A stretch of 64,000 bases of DNA from Gemmatimonadota bacterium (GTDB taxonomy: Bacteria > Gemmatimonadota > Gemmatimonadetes > Gemmatimonadales > Gemmatimonadaceae): positions 310,001 through 374,000 of the forward strand of contig JAIOPJ010000054.1 of NCBI GenBank assembly GCA_021413975.1. The letters are read 5' to 3'. Below, piece after piece: positions 8,878 to 17,319 of this stretch (its first letter is position 1; the number at the start of each line of letters is the position of its first letter). Position numbers and translations under genes: made by a program. The notes under the pieces are model-generated. The model saw nothing but the letters and a program-made list of their open reading frames with translations, was not told where the DNA came from and made no database searches.

Positions 8878-9172
8878 CACCACCGAGGCACCGGGGACAC
8901 CGGGAACTGCCACCGCAACGGCAACGGCGAACGGCATTCACCACAGGGGCACAGGGGGCACGGGGCGGATGCTCGTACGGAAGCGCTCTTGGCAGTTCCC
9001 AAAGATCCATTTCTTGGATCAACGTCGACCGCGTCGCCGAGTCGCGACCCTCCCCTGTGCCCCTGTGCCCCTGTGGTGATCAGTAGTTGCCGTTCCCGGT
9101 GCTCTCGGTGCCTCGGTGGTGATCAGCAGTTGCCGTTCCCGGTGCTCTCGGTGCCTCGATGGTGAACGCTGT
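8878..9172. repeat. Nested inverted-repeat block with a 43-bp tandem repeat
   Basis: The 315-bp gap between the M28 and MFS genes holds no gene. An outer arm at about 8878-8911 (motif CACCACCGAGGCACCG) recurs inverted at about 9085-9120 and again at about 9128-9163. An inner arm at 8939-8961 (CACCACAGGGGCACAGGGG) is matched inverted at 9052-9078. A small palindrome, GATCCA/TGGATC, lies at about 9004-9020 near the centre. The right side is a direct repeat of period 43 (9074-9116 and 9117-9159, only one or two differences), with a third partial copy beginning at 9160. The block is G-rich on one side and C-rich on the other and would fold into long hairpins. No transposase is nearby; it looks like a non-autonomous interspersed repeat. 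Confidence 0.8.
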
Positions 9173-9177
9173 TCAGT

Positions 9178-10389
9178 TCACCCGGCCACCGGCACCGACT
9201 TCCACTCGGCCGACAACCGCCCGAGCACCCGCCAGCTCACGAGCCCGAGCCCGACGAGCATCACTCCCACCACCCCGAAGATCAGCGCCCACGCCGGCTC
9301 CCCATCTCCGCGGCGGAGCGTCTCCACGAGCAGTCCGCCCACGAGTGGCCCGAACAGGAAGCCGAACGACCCCGCCACCTGGAACACGCCGAACAGCCCC
9401 TCCCCGGCACCCCGCCGCGCGAACTCGCTCACCAGCACGAGGCTCGGAGAGAACATCAGCGCACTCAGCACGCCCGAGAGCACCATCGCCACCGGCAGGA
9501 GCGAGAAGGGCAGCAGCCCGTAACTCGCGTAGGTGATGCCGAAGAGGATGTTCGCCGAGACGATCGGGCCGTACCACCCCACCCGGTCGGCGAGGCGGCC
9601 CGCGGGCCAGCAGAGCAGCGCGAAGGGGAGCAGGAAGAGCGACATCAGCATGCCGCGCGTCGCCGCGCTCACCTGATGCACCTCGGTGAGGTAGAGCGTG
9701 AAGCTCGAGACGAACACGCCGATCAGGAACCGGTCGGCGAAACCATAGGCGAGCGGCATCCAGCTGGCGATGCGCGTGCGGTCCCACGCATAGCGCGACC
9801 GCGGCACGCCGTCGGGCGTGCCCTCGGGTGCGATGGCGGTGCGCGGGATCGCGATCGCGGCGACCGCGGCGACCGCGAGCAGCACCGCGCCGACGCTGTA
9901 CACGAGCGACGGATCGCGATCGACGAGGACGCCCCCGATCGGCGCCCCGACGCCGACACCGACCATGAGCGCCGCCGCCACCACACCGAGCGAGGCGCCG
10001 CGCCGCGCACCGCCCGCGCGGTTGGCGGCGATCATCAGGAACGTCACGGCCGGGAGATGGGCGAGACCGTCGACCGCGCGCCAGGCGAAGAGTTCACCCA
10101 GCGAGCCGGCGGCTCCCATGCCCACGAACGAGACCGCGTCGAGTGCCAGGAGCGCGACGATCCAGCGGCGCGTGTCGGGGAACCGTCGGTGCAGGCGCAT
10201 CGCGATCGGCACCGCGATGATCCCCGTCAGCTGATTGAGCGAGACGAAGAGGTGCGCCTTGAAGCGCGTGCCGCCGTGCGCGACCGAGACGAGTTCGGTG
10301 AGCCCCGGCACGAGCAACGTGATCGGGACCAGCGTCAGGAAGGTCGCGATGGCGATCGCGCGGAGCGCTGGTCGGTTGAGCTCGGTCAC
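9178..10389 (-). CDS. Major facilitator superfamily transporter
   Basis: Inner-membrane secondary transporter of 403 residues. Seen: twelve alternating hydrophobic segments from about residue 8 to 395, a short basic loop with RLHRRFPDTRRW after the second segment, and the equivalent LADRVGW loop in the second half (about 255-262), which is the MFS loop 2-3/8-9 arrangement. Known: the family moves sugars, drugs, metabolites or ions with protons; residues do not indicate a substrate. Start is GTG 10389. On the coding strand TAGATT stands six bases before the GTG and there is no ribosome site, again suggesting a leaderless message. The gene ends beside the repeat block. The second MFS gene upstream is unrelated in sequence to the eye. 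Confidence 0.85.
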   Translation of the reverse strand: MTELNRPALRAIAIATFLTLVPITLLVPGLTELVSVAHGGTRFKAHLFVSLNQLTGIIAVPIAMRLHRRFPDTRRWIVALLALDAVSFVGMGAAGSLGELFAWRAVDGLAHLPAVTFLMIAANRAGGARRGASLGVVAAALMVGVGVGAPIGGVLVDRDPSLVYSVGAVLLAVAAVAAIAIPRTAIAPEGTPDGVPRSRYAWDRTRIASWMPLAYGFADRFLIGVFVSSFTLYLTEVHQVSAATRGMLMSLFLLPFALLCWPAGRLADRVGWYGPIVSANILFGITYASYGLLPFSLLPVAMVLSGVLSALMFSPSLVLVSEFARRGAGEGLFGVFQVAGSFGFLFGPLVGGLLVETLRRGDGEPAWALIFGVVGVMLVGLGLVSWRVLGRLSAEWKSVPVAG

Positions 10390-10468
10390 GCAAGCAATCT
10401 AACCCGGAGTGCTCGCGGGACCCGCGTGGACTTCTCTCTCGCGCAACTCTCCCTCGCGCGCTTCCGCC

Positions 10469-11791
10469 TCACGCGCTCGGCGCGATCGCCCGCTCGCGCC
10501 GAGCGTGCGCCTGCAGCCGCCGGATCGAGACGATCCCCAGCGCCGGTCCCACCGCGAGGAGCGCGAAGGCGGCGCGCCACCCCGCCCACGCCACGAGCGG
10601 AGGGATCATCTGGATGGTGACCGTCGTGAGCAGGAACCCCAGGCAGACCTGCACCGTGAGCGCCGTGCCGACGGCGTGCGGCGGTACGGACTCCGTGACG
10701 AGCACCGAGAACTGCGCCGAGTCGGCGATCACGAAGAAGCCCCAGGCGAGCGCGAGCGGCGCGAGGAGCCAGGGCGATCGCCCGAACGCGAAGCCGATCG
10801 CGAGCGCGCAGACTCCGCTCAGCGCCATCGCCAGGATGACGAGCCGCTCGCGCCCCACGCGATCGCTCACCACGCCGCCCCAGAGGCAGCCCAGCCCGCC
10901 GACGGCGATCGTGCCGAAGCTCAGCGCGCCCACCCAGGGCGACCGGGCCGCAGCCGGATCGGCGGCCCACGCCACGGCGCTCGCGGCGACGAACGCCGGG
11001 ATCCAGGTCCAGTACGCGTACAGCTCCGCCATGTGACCGAGATAGCCGCCGGTGGCCAGCCGCCAGCGAGGTGCGGCGACGACCTCGCCCACCAGCCCCC
11101 ACGAGAAGCGTCGCGAGGGGAAGGCGAACGGGCCGTCGTGCCAGAACAACGCCACGAGGATCGCGGCGACGGCCGCCGCCGACGACGACGCGAACACGAC
11201 CGTCTCCACGCCGGCGTCCGGGATCACGCGCCAGAGGTACGGCGCGGCCTTGCCGACGGTGAGTGCACCGACGACCGCGCCCACCGCGAGGCCGCGCCGG
11301 GCGCGGAACCAGGTCGCGGCCATCTTCATCGCCGGCGGGTAGACGCCTGCGAGACAGAGACCGGTGAGCGCGCGCGTCGCCAGTGCGACGGGGTAGTCGG
11401 GGGCCCAGACGAGCGCCGCGTTCGCGACCGCCGCTGCCGTCGCCGCCCAGGTGAAGTAGCGGCGCGCGGGGGTGATGTCGGCGAGGTTGAGCAACGCCGC
11501 GAGCGCGGTGCCGAGCACGAAACCGAGTTGCACGGCGGTCGAGAGCCCGCCGACCTGTGCCGCGCTGAGCGACCAACGCGCGACGAGCTGCGGTGCGACC
11601 GCCGAGCCGGTGAACCAGGGCGACATGCCGAGGAGTTCGGCGCCCGCGAGCAGCGCGAGCATGGCCCACGCCCGGCCCGCGTCACCCGTGCCCCCCGTAC
11701 CCGCACTGCCGACCGGCGCACCACCGTGCGCCCCCTGCGCCGTGCGCGGAGGGGCGGTATCTTCGCTCGCGTCCACGCCACGGGGAGTCAT
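10469..11791 (-). CDS. Major facilitator superfamily transporter
   Basis: Second MFS protein, up to 440 residues. Seen: twelve hydrophobic segments beginning at about AMLALLAGAELLGMSPWF, a conserved loop after segment 2 and VVSDRVGRERL in the second half (the MFS G-x-x-x-D-R-x-G-R loop). Substrate not predictable; homologues of this type are loosely annotated as nitrate/nitrite- or CynX-like carriers. The start is uncertain: ATG 11791 leaves an unusual 45-residue Gly/Ala/Thr-rich N-terminal tail and lies only 3 bases from the divergent AAA gene start at 11795, so the AAA promoter would sit inside this gene. ATG 11662, just before the first membrane helix, is a reasonable alternative. Confidence 0.82.
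   Translation of the reverse strand: MTPRGVDASEDTAPPRTAQGAHGGAPVGSAGTGGTGDAGRAWAMLALLAGAELLGMSPWFTGSAVAPQLVARWSLSAAQVGGLSTAVQLGFVLGTALAALLNLADITPARRYFTWAATAAAVANAALVWAPDYPVALATRALTGLCLAGVYPPAMKMAATWFRARRGLAVGAVVGALTVGKAAPYLWRVIPDAGVETVVFASSSAAAVAAILVALFWHDGPFAFPSRRFSWGLVGEVVAAPRWRLATGGYLGHMAELYAYWTWIPAFVAASAVAWAADPAAARSPWVGALSFGTIAVGGLGCLWGGVVSDRVGRERLVILAMALSGVCALAIGFAFGRSPWLLAPLALAWGFFVIADSAQFSVLVTESVPPHAVGTALTVQVCLGFLLTTVTIQMIPPLVAWAGWRAAFALLAVGPALGIVSIRRLQAHARRERAIAPSA
11758..11764 (+). promoter_or_regulatory. Candidate -10 element of the AAA ATPase gene
   Basis: TATCTTC lies 30 bases before the GTG at 11795. The same TAnCTTC pattern recurs ahead of other genes here (7049-7055 minus, 39807-39813, 61944-61950), supporting a promoter role. 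No -35 sequence is convincing. Confidence 0.35.
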
Positions 11792-11794
11792 CGC

Positions 11795-13285
11795 GTGAAA
11801 GATACGGAAGCAGAACTCGAACTGCTCGTTCGATCCAAGTACACGCTCATCCTGCTCGATACGGTCGAACCCGAGCGCGCCGACGCGGTGCTCGCGGCGA
11901 TCGCGGCGCGACTCTCGCTCTTCCATTACTCATGGAGCCGCTCGCGTGGGCTGCGCCGCGGCATCACCAACTCCGACCCGGTGATCGAGAAGACCGCCGA
12001 GCCGGCGCTCGCGCTGGCGCGCGTCGTCGAGGAGGGCGCGGGCATCTTCCACTTCCGCGGCCTCGGCGTCCATCTCGAGGATCCGCTGGTCGCCAGCCAT
12101 GTGCTCGATGCCGTGGCGCATCTCGCCACCCGCCGCGGCGCGATCGTGATCTCAGGGTCCAGGTCGCACCTGCCGGACGCGTTGCGCCCGCTGGCGGTGC
12201 AGCTCACGCTCCCGGTGCCGGACTTCGCCGAGCACCGTCGACTGCTCGAACGGCTCATCCGCGAGTACTCGGCGCGCATGCCGCTCAAGGTCGAGCTCAC
12301 CAAGGAGGACGAGGCGCGGCTCGTGAACAACCTCGTGGGCCTCACGCTCAACGAGGCCGAACGCGTCATCACGCGGCTCATCATGTACGACGGCGCCTTG
12401 CGTGAGGGGGACATCCCGCGCGCCGCGGCGGCCAAGCGCGAGGCGGTGGAGCAGGACGGCCTGCTGGAGTACCACCCCGCCGAGTCCGGGCTCGACGAGG
12501 TCGCAGGTCTCTCGGGACTCAAGAGCTGGCTCGCGCCGCGTCGCGCCGTGGTGAACGACCCTCAGGCCGCGCGGGCCTTCGGCCTCGGGTTCCCGCGCGG
12601 CGTGCTCCTGCTCGGCGTGCCGGGCTGCGGCAAGTCACTCGCCGCCAAGGCGATCGCGCGCGAGTGGGGCCTGCCGCTGCTCAAGCTCGACCCCGCCAAT
12701 CTCTACGACAAGTACATCGGCGACTCGGAGAAGAACTTCAAGCGCGCCATGCAGACGGCGGAACGGCTCGCGCCGATCGTGCTCTGGATCGATGAACTCG
12801 AGAAGGCGTTCGCGGCCTCGAGCGGCGAGTCGGACGGCGGCGTCTCGCGCCGCGTCTTCGGCACCTTCCTCTCCTGGCTGCAGGAGCGCAAGCGCGACGT
12901 GTTCGTCGCCGCGACGTCCAACGACATCGCGAGCCTCCCGGCCGAGTTCATCCGCAAGGGCCGCTTCGACGAGATCTTCTTCGTCGACCTGCCGGACGTC
13001 GCGGCGCGCGCGGAGATCCTGCGGATCCACATGCGCAAGCGGAAGCAGGACCCCGCGCGCGTGGACATCCCCGCACTCGCCGCGGCGAGCGAGGGCTTCA
13101 GCGGTGCCGAACTCGAGCAGGCGGTCGTCGGTGGTCTCTACTCGGCGTTCGCCTCGGGAGCGGCGCTCGACACCGCCCGGCTCGCCAAGGAGATCTCGGG
13201 CACGCGGCCCCTTTCCGGCACCATGCGGGAGCGGATCGCGGAGTTGCGACACTGGGCGGCCGACCGGGCGGTGCCGGCAGGCTGA
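11795..13285 (+). CDS. AAA-family ATPase, Ycf46-like
   Basis: Cytoplasmic ATPase of 496 residues. Seen: an N-terminal domain of about 230 residues (LVRSKYTLILLDTVEPERA...) typical of Ycf46-like proteins, then a single AAA module with Walker A GVPGCGKS (274-281), Walker B VLWIDELEKAF (329-339), sensor 1 in VAATSND and an arginine finger region FIRKGRFDEIFFV. Known: Ycf46 proteins are widespread in cyanobacteria, plastids and other bacteria; roles in photosynthesis regulation or protein remodelling have been suggested but the activity is not settled. GTG 11795 gives the expected N-terminus; the longer upstream in-frame stretch is antisense to the MFS gene. Downstream is an independent lipoprotein gene with its own promoter. 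Confidence 0.88.
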   Translation: MKDTEAELELLVRSKYTLILLDTVEPERADAVLAAIAARLSLFHYSWSRSRGLRRGITNSDPVIEKTAEPALALARVVEEGAGIFHFRGLGVHLEDPLVASHVLDAVAHLATRRGAIVISGSRSHLPDALRPLAVQLTLPVPDFAEHRRLLERLIREYSARMPLKVELTKEDEARLVNNLVGLTLNEAERVITRLIMYDGALREGDIPRAAAAKREAVEQDGLLEYHPAESGLDEVAGLSGLKSWLAPRRAVVNDPQAARAFGLGFPRGVLLLGVPGCGKSLAAKAIAREWGLPLLKLDPANLYDKYIGDSEKNFKRAMQTAERLAPIVLWIDELEKAFAASSGESDGGVSRRVFGTFLSWLQERKRDVFVAATSNDIASLPAEFIRKGRFDEIFFVDLPDVAARAEILRIHMRKRKQDPARVDIPALAAASEGFSGAELEQAVVGGLYSAFASGAALDTARLAKEISGTRPLSGTMRERIAELRHWAADRAVPAG

Positions 13286-13315
13286 GGCCCCGTTCGAACC
13301 AGTGGACCGGTCCGC

Positions 13316-13345
13316 TTGTCTGACCATGGTCACCCGCATTATCGT
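13316..13345 (+). promoter_or_regulatory. Promoter with palindromic operator for the small lipoprotein gene
   Basis: TTGTCT at 13316-13321 and TTATCG at 13339-13344 are separated by 17 bases, a good sigma-70 geometry. A perfect 12-base palindrome, TGACCATGGTCA (13321-13332), fills the spacer, and GGACCGGTCC (13304-13313) lies just upstream. A repressor bound at the palindrome would block polymerase; this is inference. Confidence 0.45.
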
Positions 13346-13394
13346 CTCTCGGACATTCCCGACCTCGGCACAGCCCATTCGACGGAGTTCCCCC

Positions 13395-13829
13395 ATGCGC
13401 CTTCGCACCCTGCTCGTCGCCGGCCTCGCGCTCTCCACGGGCGCCTGCAAGACCGTCACGACCACTTCGACCCGGATCTCCGGCACGCCGCGCCTGGAGC
13501 CCGTCCCCGCGGCCGTCGCGCCGGCCCCCGCGCCCTTCAGCCCGGCCGGCAAGTGGACCGTCGTCCTCACCGCGCAGGGTCAGGCGCTCGAAGTGGTCAT
13601 GGATCTCGTGAAGCTCGCCGACGGCACCTGGACCGGCACACTCTCAACCCAGGCCTTCCCGACCATGGCCCTCACGTCGGCGAAGCTCACGGGCAAGCAG
13701 CTCGTGGCGACCTTCCCGGTCCCGACGGGCGACACCGGCACCATGACCCTCAACTTCGACGGCGACATGGTCGAGGGTGAGTGGTCGATGCCGGGCGACG
13801 GTTCCAAGGTGACCGGCAAGCGCAACTGA
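13395..13829 (+). CDS. Small putative lipoprotein, function unknown
   Basis: 144 residues. Seen: MRLRTLLVAGLALSTGACKT is a lipoprotein-like signal with Cys at 19 (LSTGAC is an imperfect lipobox), then a Pro/Ala-rich linker and a compact beta-rich domain of about 95 residues beginning AGKWTVVLTAQGQ and ending VTGKRN. Repeated Gly-Trp/Asp patterns (DGTWTGTLS, DMVEGEWSMPGDG) look like a small beta barrel of the kind seen in proteins that carry a 'G-x-W-x-G' motif. I do not recognise a named family. Its last codons and stop form the left arm of a terminator hairpin shared with the convergent CotH gene. The inserted palindrome in its promoter suggests regulated expression. Confidence 0.75.
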   Translation: MRLRTLLVAGLALSTGACKTVTTTSTRISGTPRLEPVPAAVAPAPAPFSPAGKWTVVLTAQGQALEVVMDLVKLADGTWTGTLSTQAFPTMALTSAKLTGKQLVATFPVPTGDTGTMTLNFDGDMVEGEWSMPGDGSKVTGKRN

Positions 13830-13840
13830 GCGCTTGCCGG
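13813..13840. terminator. Bidirectional hairpin over the stop codon
   Basis: An 11-bp perfect stem (13813-13823 with 13830-13840, CCGGCAAGCGC) has a six-base loop that contains most of the lipoprotein stop codon. It lies between convergent genes and can serve both. No T-tract follows, so efficiency is uncertain. Confidence 0.55.
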
Positions 13841-13841
13841 C

Positions 13842-15458
13842 TCAGAGCCCCGTGATCTGTTGATCGAGCCAGTCGAAGCGGGTCGACAGCCAGGCCCGCG
13901 TCCGCTGCACCTCGAGCGCGTAGTCGGCATCCGAGAACAGCGAGGCGGATCCGCGAAGGACCGGTGACGCGAAGGCCTCGGGGACCGGTCCGGCTGTCAA
14001 CGACGGCGGCGGCAGGTAGGGATACCAGAGCGCGTGCGACCGTCGCTGCGAGAGTGCGAGCCGGTCCGTGTAGTCCCGCACGAAGGTGTCGATCTCGCCA
14101 CGTCGTGCCTTGAGCAGCAGCCAGCGCGCCTTGACCTGTGCCACGAACGCGGGGTCGGCGAAGAAGCGCTCCATCCAGCCCGAGACCTTCACCTTCCACC
14201 CTTCGGGTTGCCCGTCGTAGGGGTAGTTCCCGAACGCGAGATCGAAGTCCCACGCCGGGCCGAAGGTGATCTTGCCGGTGGCGGTGCGGTAGATGTACAC
14301 GCTCAGCGAGAAGGCGGAATCGTTGTTCTTGCTGAGCTCGTTGACGAGGTACCAGTCGATCAACGACCGCACATCGACCTGCGACGCGTACCCCGTGACC
14401 GGATCCGCGAAGCCGCTGCCGTACAGGAGCTGCTCGAAGGCCAGGACCTGCGCCTCGATCACCGCCCGCTGCGCCACGCTCGGCGGCGCCGGCTGCTTGT
14501 AGCTCCACACCGAGGGGCTCGGGTCGTACCGCGTGGTGTACTCGTCGATCTGCGGTGTCTGGAAATAGCTGTCGCCATCCGACTCCGCGCGGCCGCGGTC
14601 GACCAGTTCGAGGAACCAGCCGTCGGCTCCCGCCGGCACCCGACTCGGCGCGACTTCGATGTGATCGCACAGCTGGTATGAGCCCTGATGTGCGCCGTTC
14701 ATGAACATCTCGAACGGCATGCACCTCGGCGTGAAGGCCAGCCCGAGCACCTCCGAGATCCTGAACGCCGTGGCATTGCGTGCGAGCGACAGGTCCCAGT
14801 AGTTGGCCAGCAGCACCCAGTCGCGGTCGGCGGGGAAGCCGAACATCGACGCCGAGGTCGTGAGCTTGAGCCGGTACGGCTTCTTGGGATTGTCCCACGT
14901 GGAGTTGCCGCGACCGCGGATGTCGGTCGTCGCGGTGAACGACCATTCGGGATGGTCCTTCCCGCCGTAGACGCGCACGGTCGCCGGCAGGTAGGTCACG
15001 CGCGAGGTCACCTCCACGCCACCGTCCGTCGTGACGAAGATGGCCGGCAGCCCCGTGAAGACGGTCACCTTCACGACGTACGAGCGGAAGTTCCCCGTGG
15101 ACGAGTTGACCGTGTAGCGCACGTCCGAGGTGAAGTCCGCGCGCGACGCGCCGCTGCGCTGCACCGCTGCGCCGATCGCGACGACCGACGAGGTCTCATT
15201 GGTCGAGAACGACGGCACGAGGGAGTCGACCGCGACGATCCCGGGGATGATCAGCCGGATCGTGTCCCCGGTGATCACGCCCTGCACGTCGCCCGGGAGC
15301 GCCGGGTTCGCTGCCTGCGTGAACGAGAAGGCCGTGAGTTCCGGCGTGATCCCGACCGACGGCTCGCCCGGGGAGGTGCAGGCGACCGCGGTGGCGATGG
15401 CGCACGCCAGCATCGGTCGCAGGCGCGACCGGCGGTCCCGGATCCTAGAGCGCTCCAC
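13842..15458 (-). CDS. CotH kinase-family lipoprotein with N-terminal Ig-like domain
   Basis: 538 residues. Seen: a basic N-terminus and hydrophobic stretch ending TAVAC, a likely lipoprotein Cys; then a beta domain at about 45-145 (FTQAANPALPGDVQG...TYTVNSSTG-like layout) resembling DUF5018-type repeats; then a CotH kinase-like domain with RGRGNSTWDNPKKPYRLKL, WVLLANYWD, FLELVDR and the late FGPAWDFDLAFGN, which carry the atypical kinase motifs. Known: CotH proteins phosphorylate spore-coat proteins in Bacillus; in non-sporing bacteria they are surface proteins of unknown target. I chose GTG 15458, overlapping the ABC gene end by 14 bases, because it gives the signal a charged n-region; ATG 15413 is the alternative. 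Follows GDPD and the ABC exporter in one unit. Confidence 0.82.
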   Translation of the reverse strand: MERSRIRDRRSRLRPMLACAIATAVACTSPGEPSVGITPELTAFSFTQAANPALPGDVQGVITGDTIRLIIPGIVAVDSLVPSFSTNETSSVVAIGAAVQRSGASRADFTSDVRYTVNSSTGNFRSYVVKVTVFTGLPAIFVTTDGGVEVTSRVTYLPATVRVYGGKDHPEWSFTATTDIRGRGNSTWDNPKKPYRLKLTTSASMFGFPADRDWVLLANYWDLSLARNATAFRISEVLGLAFTPRCMPFEMFMNGAHQGSYQLCDHIEVAPSRVPAGADGWFLELVDRGRAESDGDSYFQTPQIDEYTTRYDPSPSVWSYKQPAPPSVAQRAVIEAQVLAFEQLLYGSGFADPVTGYASQVDVRSLIDWYLVNELSKNNDSAFSLSVYIYRTATGKITFGPAWDFDLAFGNYPYDGQPEGWKVKVSGWMERFFADPAFVAQVKARWLLLKARRGEIDTFVRDYTDRLALSQRRSHALWYPYLPPPSLTAGPVPEAFASPVLRGSASLFSDADYALEVQRTRAWLSTRFDWLDQQITGL

Positions 15459-17319
15459 TCGCCGGTGCACTCTCCGTGAAGTCCTCGCCGGGGTTGATGA
15501 AGAGGTCGCGCTCGATCTCGTGCTGTGTGTCATGCAGCTCCTTGTAACGTCCGGCGAGCGCCATCAGCTCGCGGTGGTTCCCGCGCTCGACGATCTCGCC
15601 ATGCTCCAGCACCAGGATCTGGTCGGCGCTGCGGATGGTCGAGAGCCGGTGCGCGATGACGAAGGTCGTGCGCCCCGTGCGCAGCGACTTGAGCGCCTCC
15701 CGGATCTCGCGTTCGCTCTCCGAGTCGAGGCTCGACGTCGCCTCGTCGAGGATCAGCACCTGTGGGTCGGCGAGGATCGCGCGTGCGATCGCGACGCGCT
15801 GCCGCTGGCCGCCCGAGAGCTTCACGCCGCGTTCGCCGACGATCGTGTCGTAGCCGTCGGGGAAGCCGACGATGAACTCCTCGCAGTTGGCGATCCGCGC
15901 CGCCTCGCGCACCTCGGCCAGGGTCGCGCCCGGCTTGGAGAAGGCGATGTTGTCCGCGACCGTGCCGTCGAAGAGGAAGTTGTCCTGCAGCACCACGCCG
16001 AGCGTGGAGCGGTAGTCGCGCAGGCGCAGCTGGTTCAGGTCCTGCCCGCCGATCATCACGCGGCCCTTGAGCGGGCGGTTGAACGCGAGGATGATCGAGA
16101 TGAGCGTGCTCTTCCCCGAGCCGCTCGACCCGACGAGGGCCGTCGTCGTGCCGGCCTTGGCGCGGAAGGTGATGTCCTTGAGCACCGGGATCCCCTCGCG
16201 GTACTCGAACCAGACGTGCTCGAACGACACGTCGCCGTCGAGGCGCGAGAGCGGCTGGCGCGTGGCGTCGTCCTCGTCCTCGGTCGGCGTCTCGAAGATC
16301 TCGCGGATGCGGTCGAGCCCCGCGAAGGCCTCCGTGATCTGCGTCCCGATGCTCGCCATCTGCACCACCGGGAACGAGACGAGTCCCACGAAGAAGATGT
16401 ACGACACGAGGTCGCCGAGCGTCATCTCGCCGCGCGCGACCGCACGGCCGCCGACCGTGAGGATGAGCACCCCCACTGCGCCGATGATCACCGTCGACAC
16501 CGCCGCGATCGCGCTCGTGCCGGTGATCGTGGACGCGATGTTCCGGAAGAGCCGGTGCACGCCGCGCGTGAAGACGATCTCCTCGCGCTTCTCGGCGGTG
16601 TAGACCTTCACCACCCGCGCGCCGCCCATCGCCTGCCCGAGCCGACCGGACACCTCGGCCTGGATCTTGGACCGCTCGCGGAAGATCGGCCTGAGCTTGG
16701 CGAAGGCGTACGCCATCACGCCGCCGAAGATCGAGAGGAAGCCGAGCGTGAGGGTGGTGAGGAACCAGTTGAGCCAGAAGAGGTAGCCGAGCGCGATCGC
16801 CGCCGTGAGCATCCCGCCCACCAGCTGGATGATCCCGGTGCCGATCAGATTGCGGATGCCCTCGGCGTCGTTCATGACGCGGTTGATCAGCACACCGCTC
16901 TGGGTCGAGTCGAAGAAGCTCACCGGCAGGCGCAGGATGCGGGCCTGCACCCGCCGACGCAGGTCGGTGATCGCCCGCTGGGCCGCCACCGAGATCACCT
17001 GCGAGAGCGCGAACGAGCTCGACGCCTGCAGCACCGTCGCGATGCCCGCGGCCCAGGCGATCGGCGTGAGGAGGTCGAGCCGCTTGTTGGTGAGCACCTC
17101 GTCGATGATCCACTTGGTGCTGCCCGGCAGCACGAGCCCGGCGAAGCGATTCACGAGCATCAGCGCGAACCCGATCGCGAGCGAGCCGCGGTGCTGCCAC
17201 ATCAGCTTCTTCGTCTCGGCGATCGCGGCCTTGTAGTCGGTCTTCCTCTTCACCGGCTTGTCCGGCCCGGGGCCGGCGGCCGCCGCACGGGACGGCACCG
17301 CCTTCACCGGGGCGCTCAC
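15445..17319 (-). CDS. ABC exporter, fused permease and ATPase (MsbA-like)
   Basis: Half-transporter of 624 residues acting as a homodimer. Seen: six membrane helices in the first ~340 residues (from about WQHRGSLAIGFALMLVNRF), then an ATPase with Walker A GSSGSGKST, Q-loop VLQDNFLFD, signature LSGGQRQRVAIARA, Walker B VLILDEATSSLD and H-loop IAHRLSTIRSAD. Known: proteins of this layout flip lipids such as lipid A-core or export peptides and drugs; sequence alone does not choose between them. The GTG start overlaps the GDPD stop as GTGA, and the CotH gene follows by overlap, so the three form an operon. A basic 30-residue N-terminal tail precedes the first helix. Confidence 0.92.
   Translation of the reverse strand: MSAPVKAVPSRAAAAGPGPDKPVKRKTDYKAAIAETKKLMWQHRGSLAIGFALMLVNRFAGLVLPGSTKWIIDEVLTNKRLDLLTPIAWAAGIATVLQASSSFALSQVISVAAQRAITDLRRRVQARILRLPVSFFDSTQSGVLINRVMNDAEGIRNLIGTGIIQLVGGMLTAAIALGYLFWLNWFLTTLTLGFLSIFGGVMAYAFAKLRPIFRERSKIQAEVSGRLGQAMGGARVVKVYTAEKREEIVFTRGVHRLFRNIASTITGTSAIAAVSTVIIGAVGVLILTVGGRAVARGEMTLGDLVSYIFFVGLVSFPVVQMASIGTQITEAFAGLDRIREIFETPTEDEDDATRQPLSRLDGDVSFEHVWFEYREGIPVLKDITFRAKAGTTTALVGSSGSGKSTLISIILAFNRPLKGRVMIGGQDLNQLRLRDYRSTLGVVLQDNFLFDGTVADNIAFSKPGATLAEVREAARIANCEEFIVGFPDGYDTIVGERGVKLSGGQRQRVAIARAILADPQVLILDEATSSLDSESEREIREALKSLRTGRTTFVIAHRLSTIRSADQILVLEHGEIVERGNHRELMALAGRYKELHDTQHEIERDLFINPGEDFTESAPASGAL

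Noticed and set aside
9074-9172. The 43-bp tandem repeats as a CRISPR array
   Set aside because: Only two full units and a partial one, no distinct spacers, and no cas genes.
13288-13330. GTTCGAA near 13291 as a possible tRNA T-loop
   Set aside because: No acceptor stem, D-arm or anticodon arm can be drawn around it.
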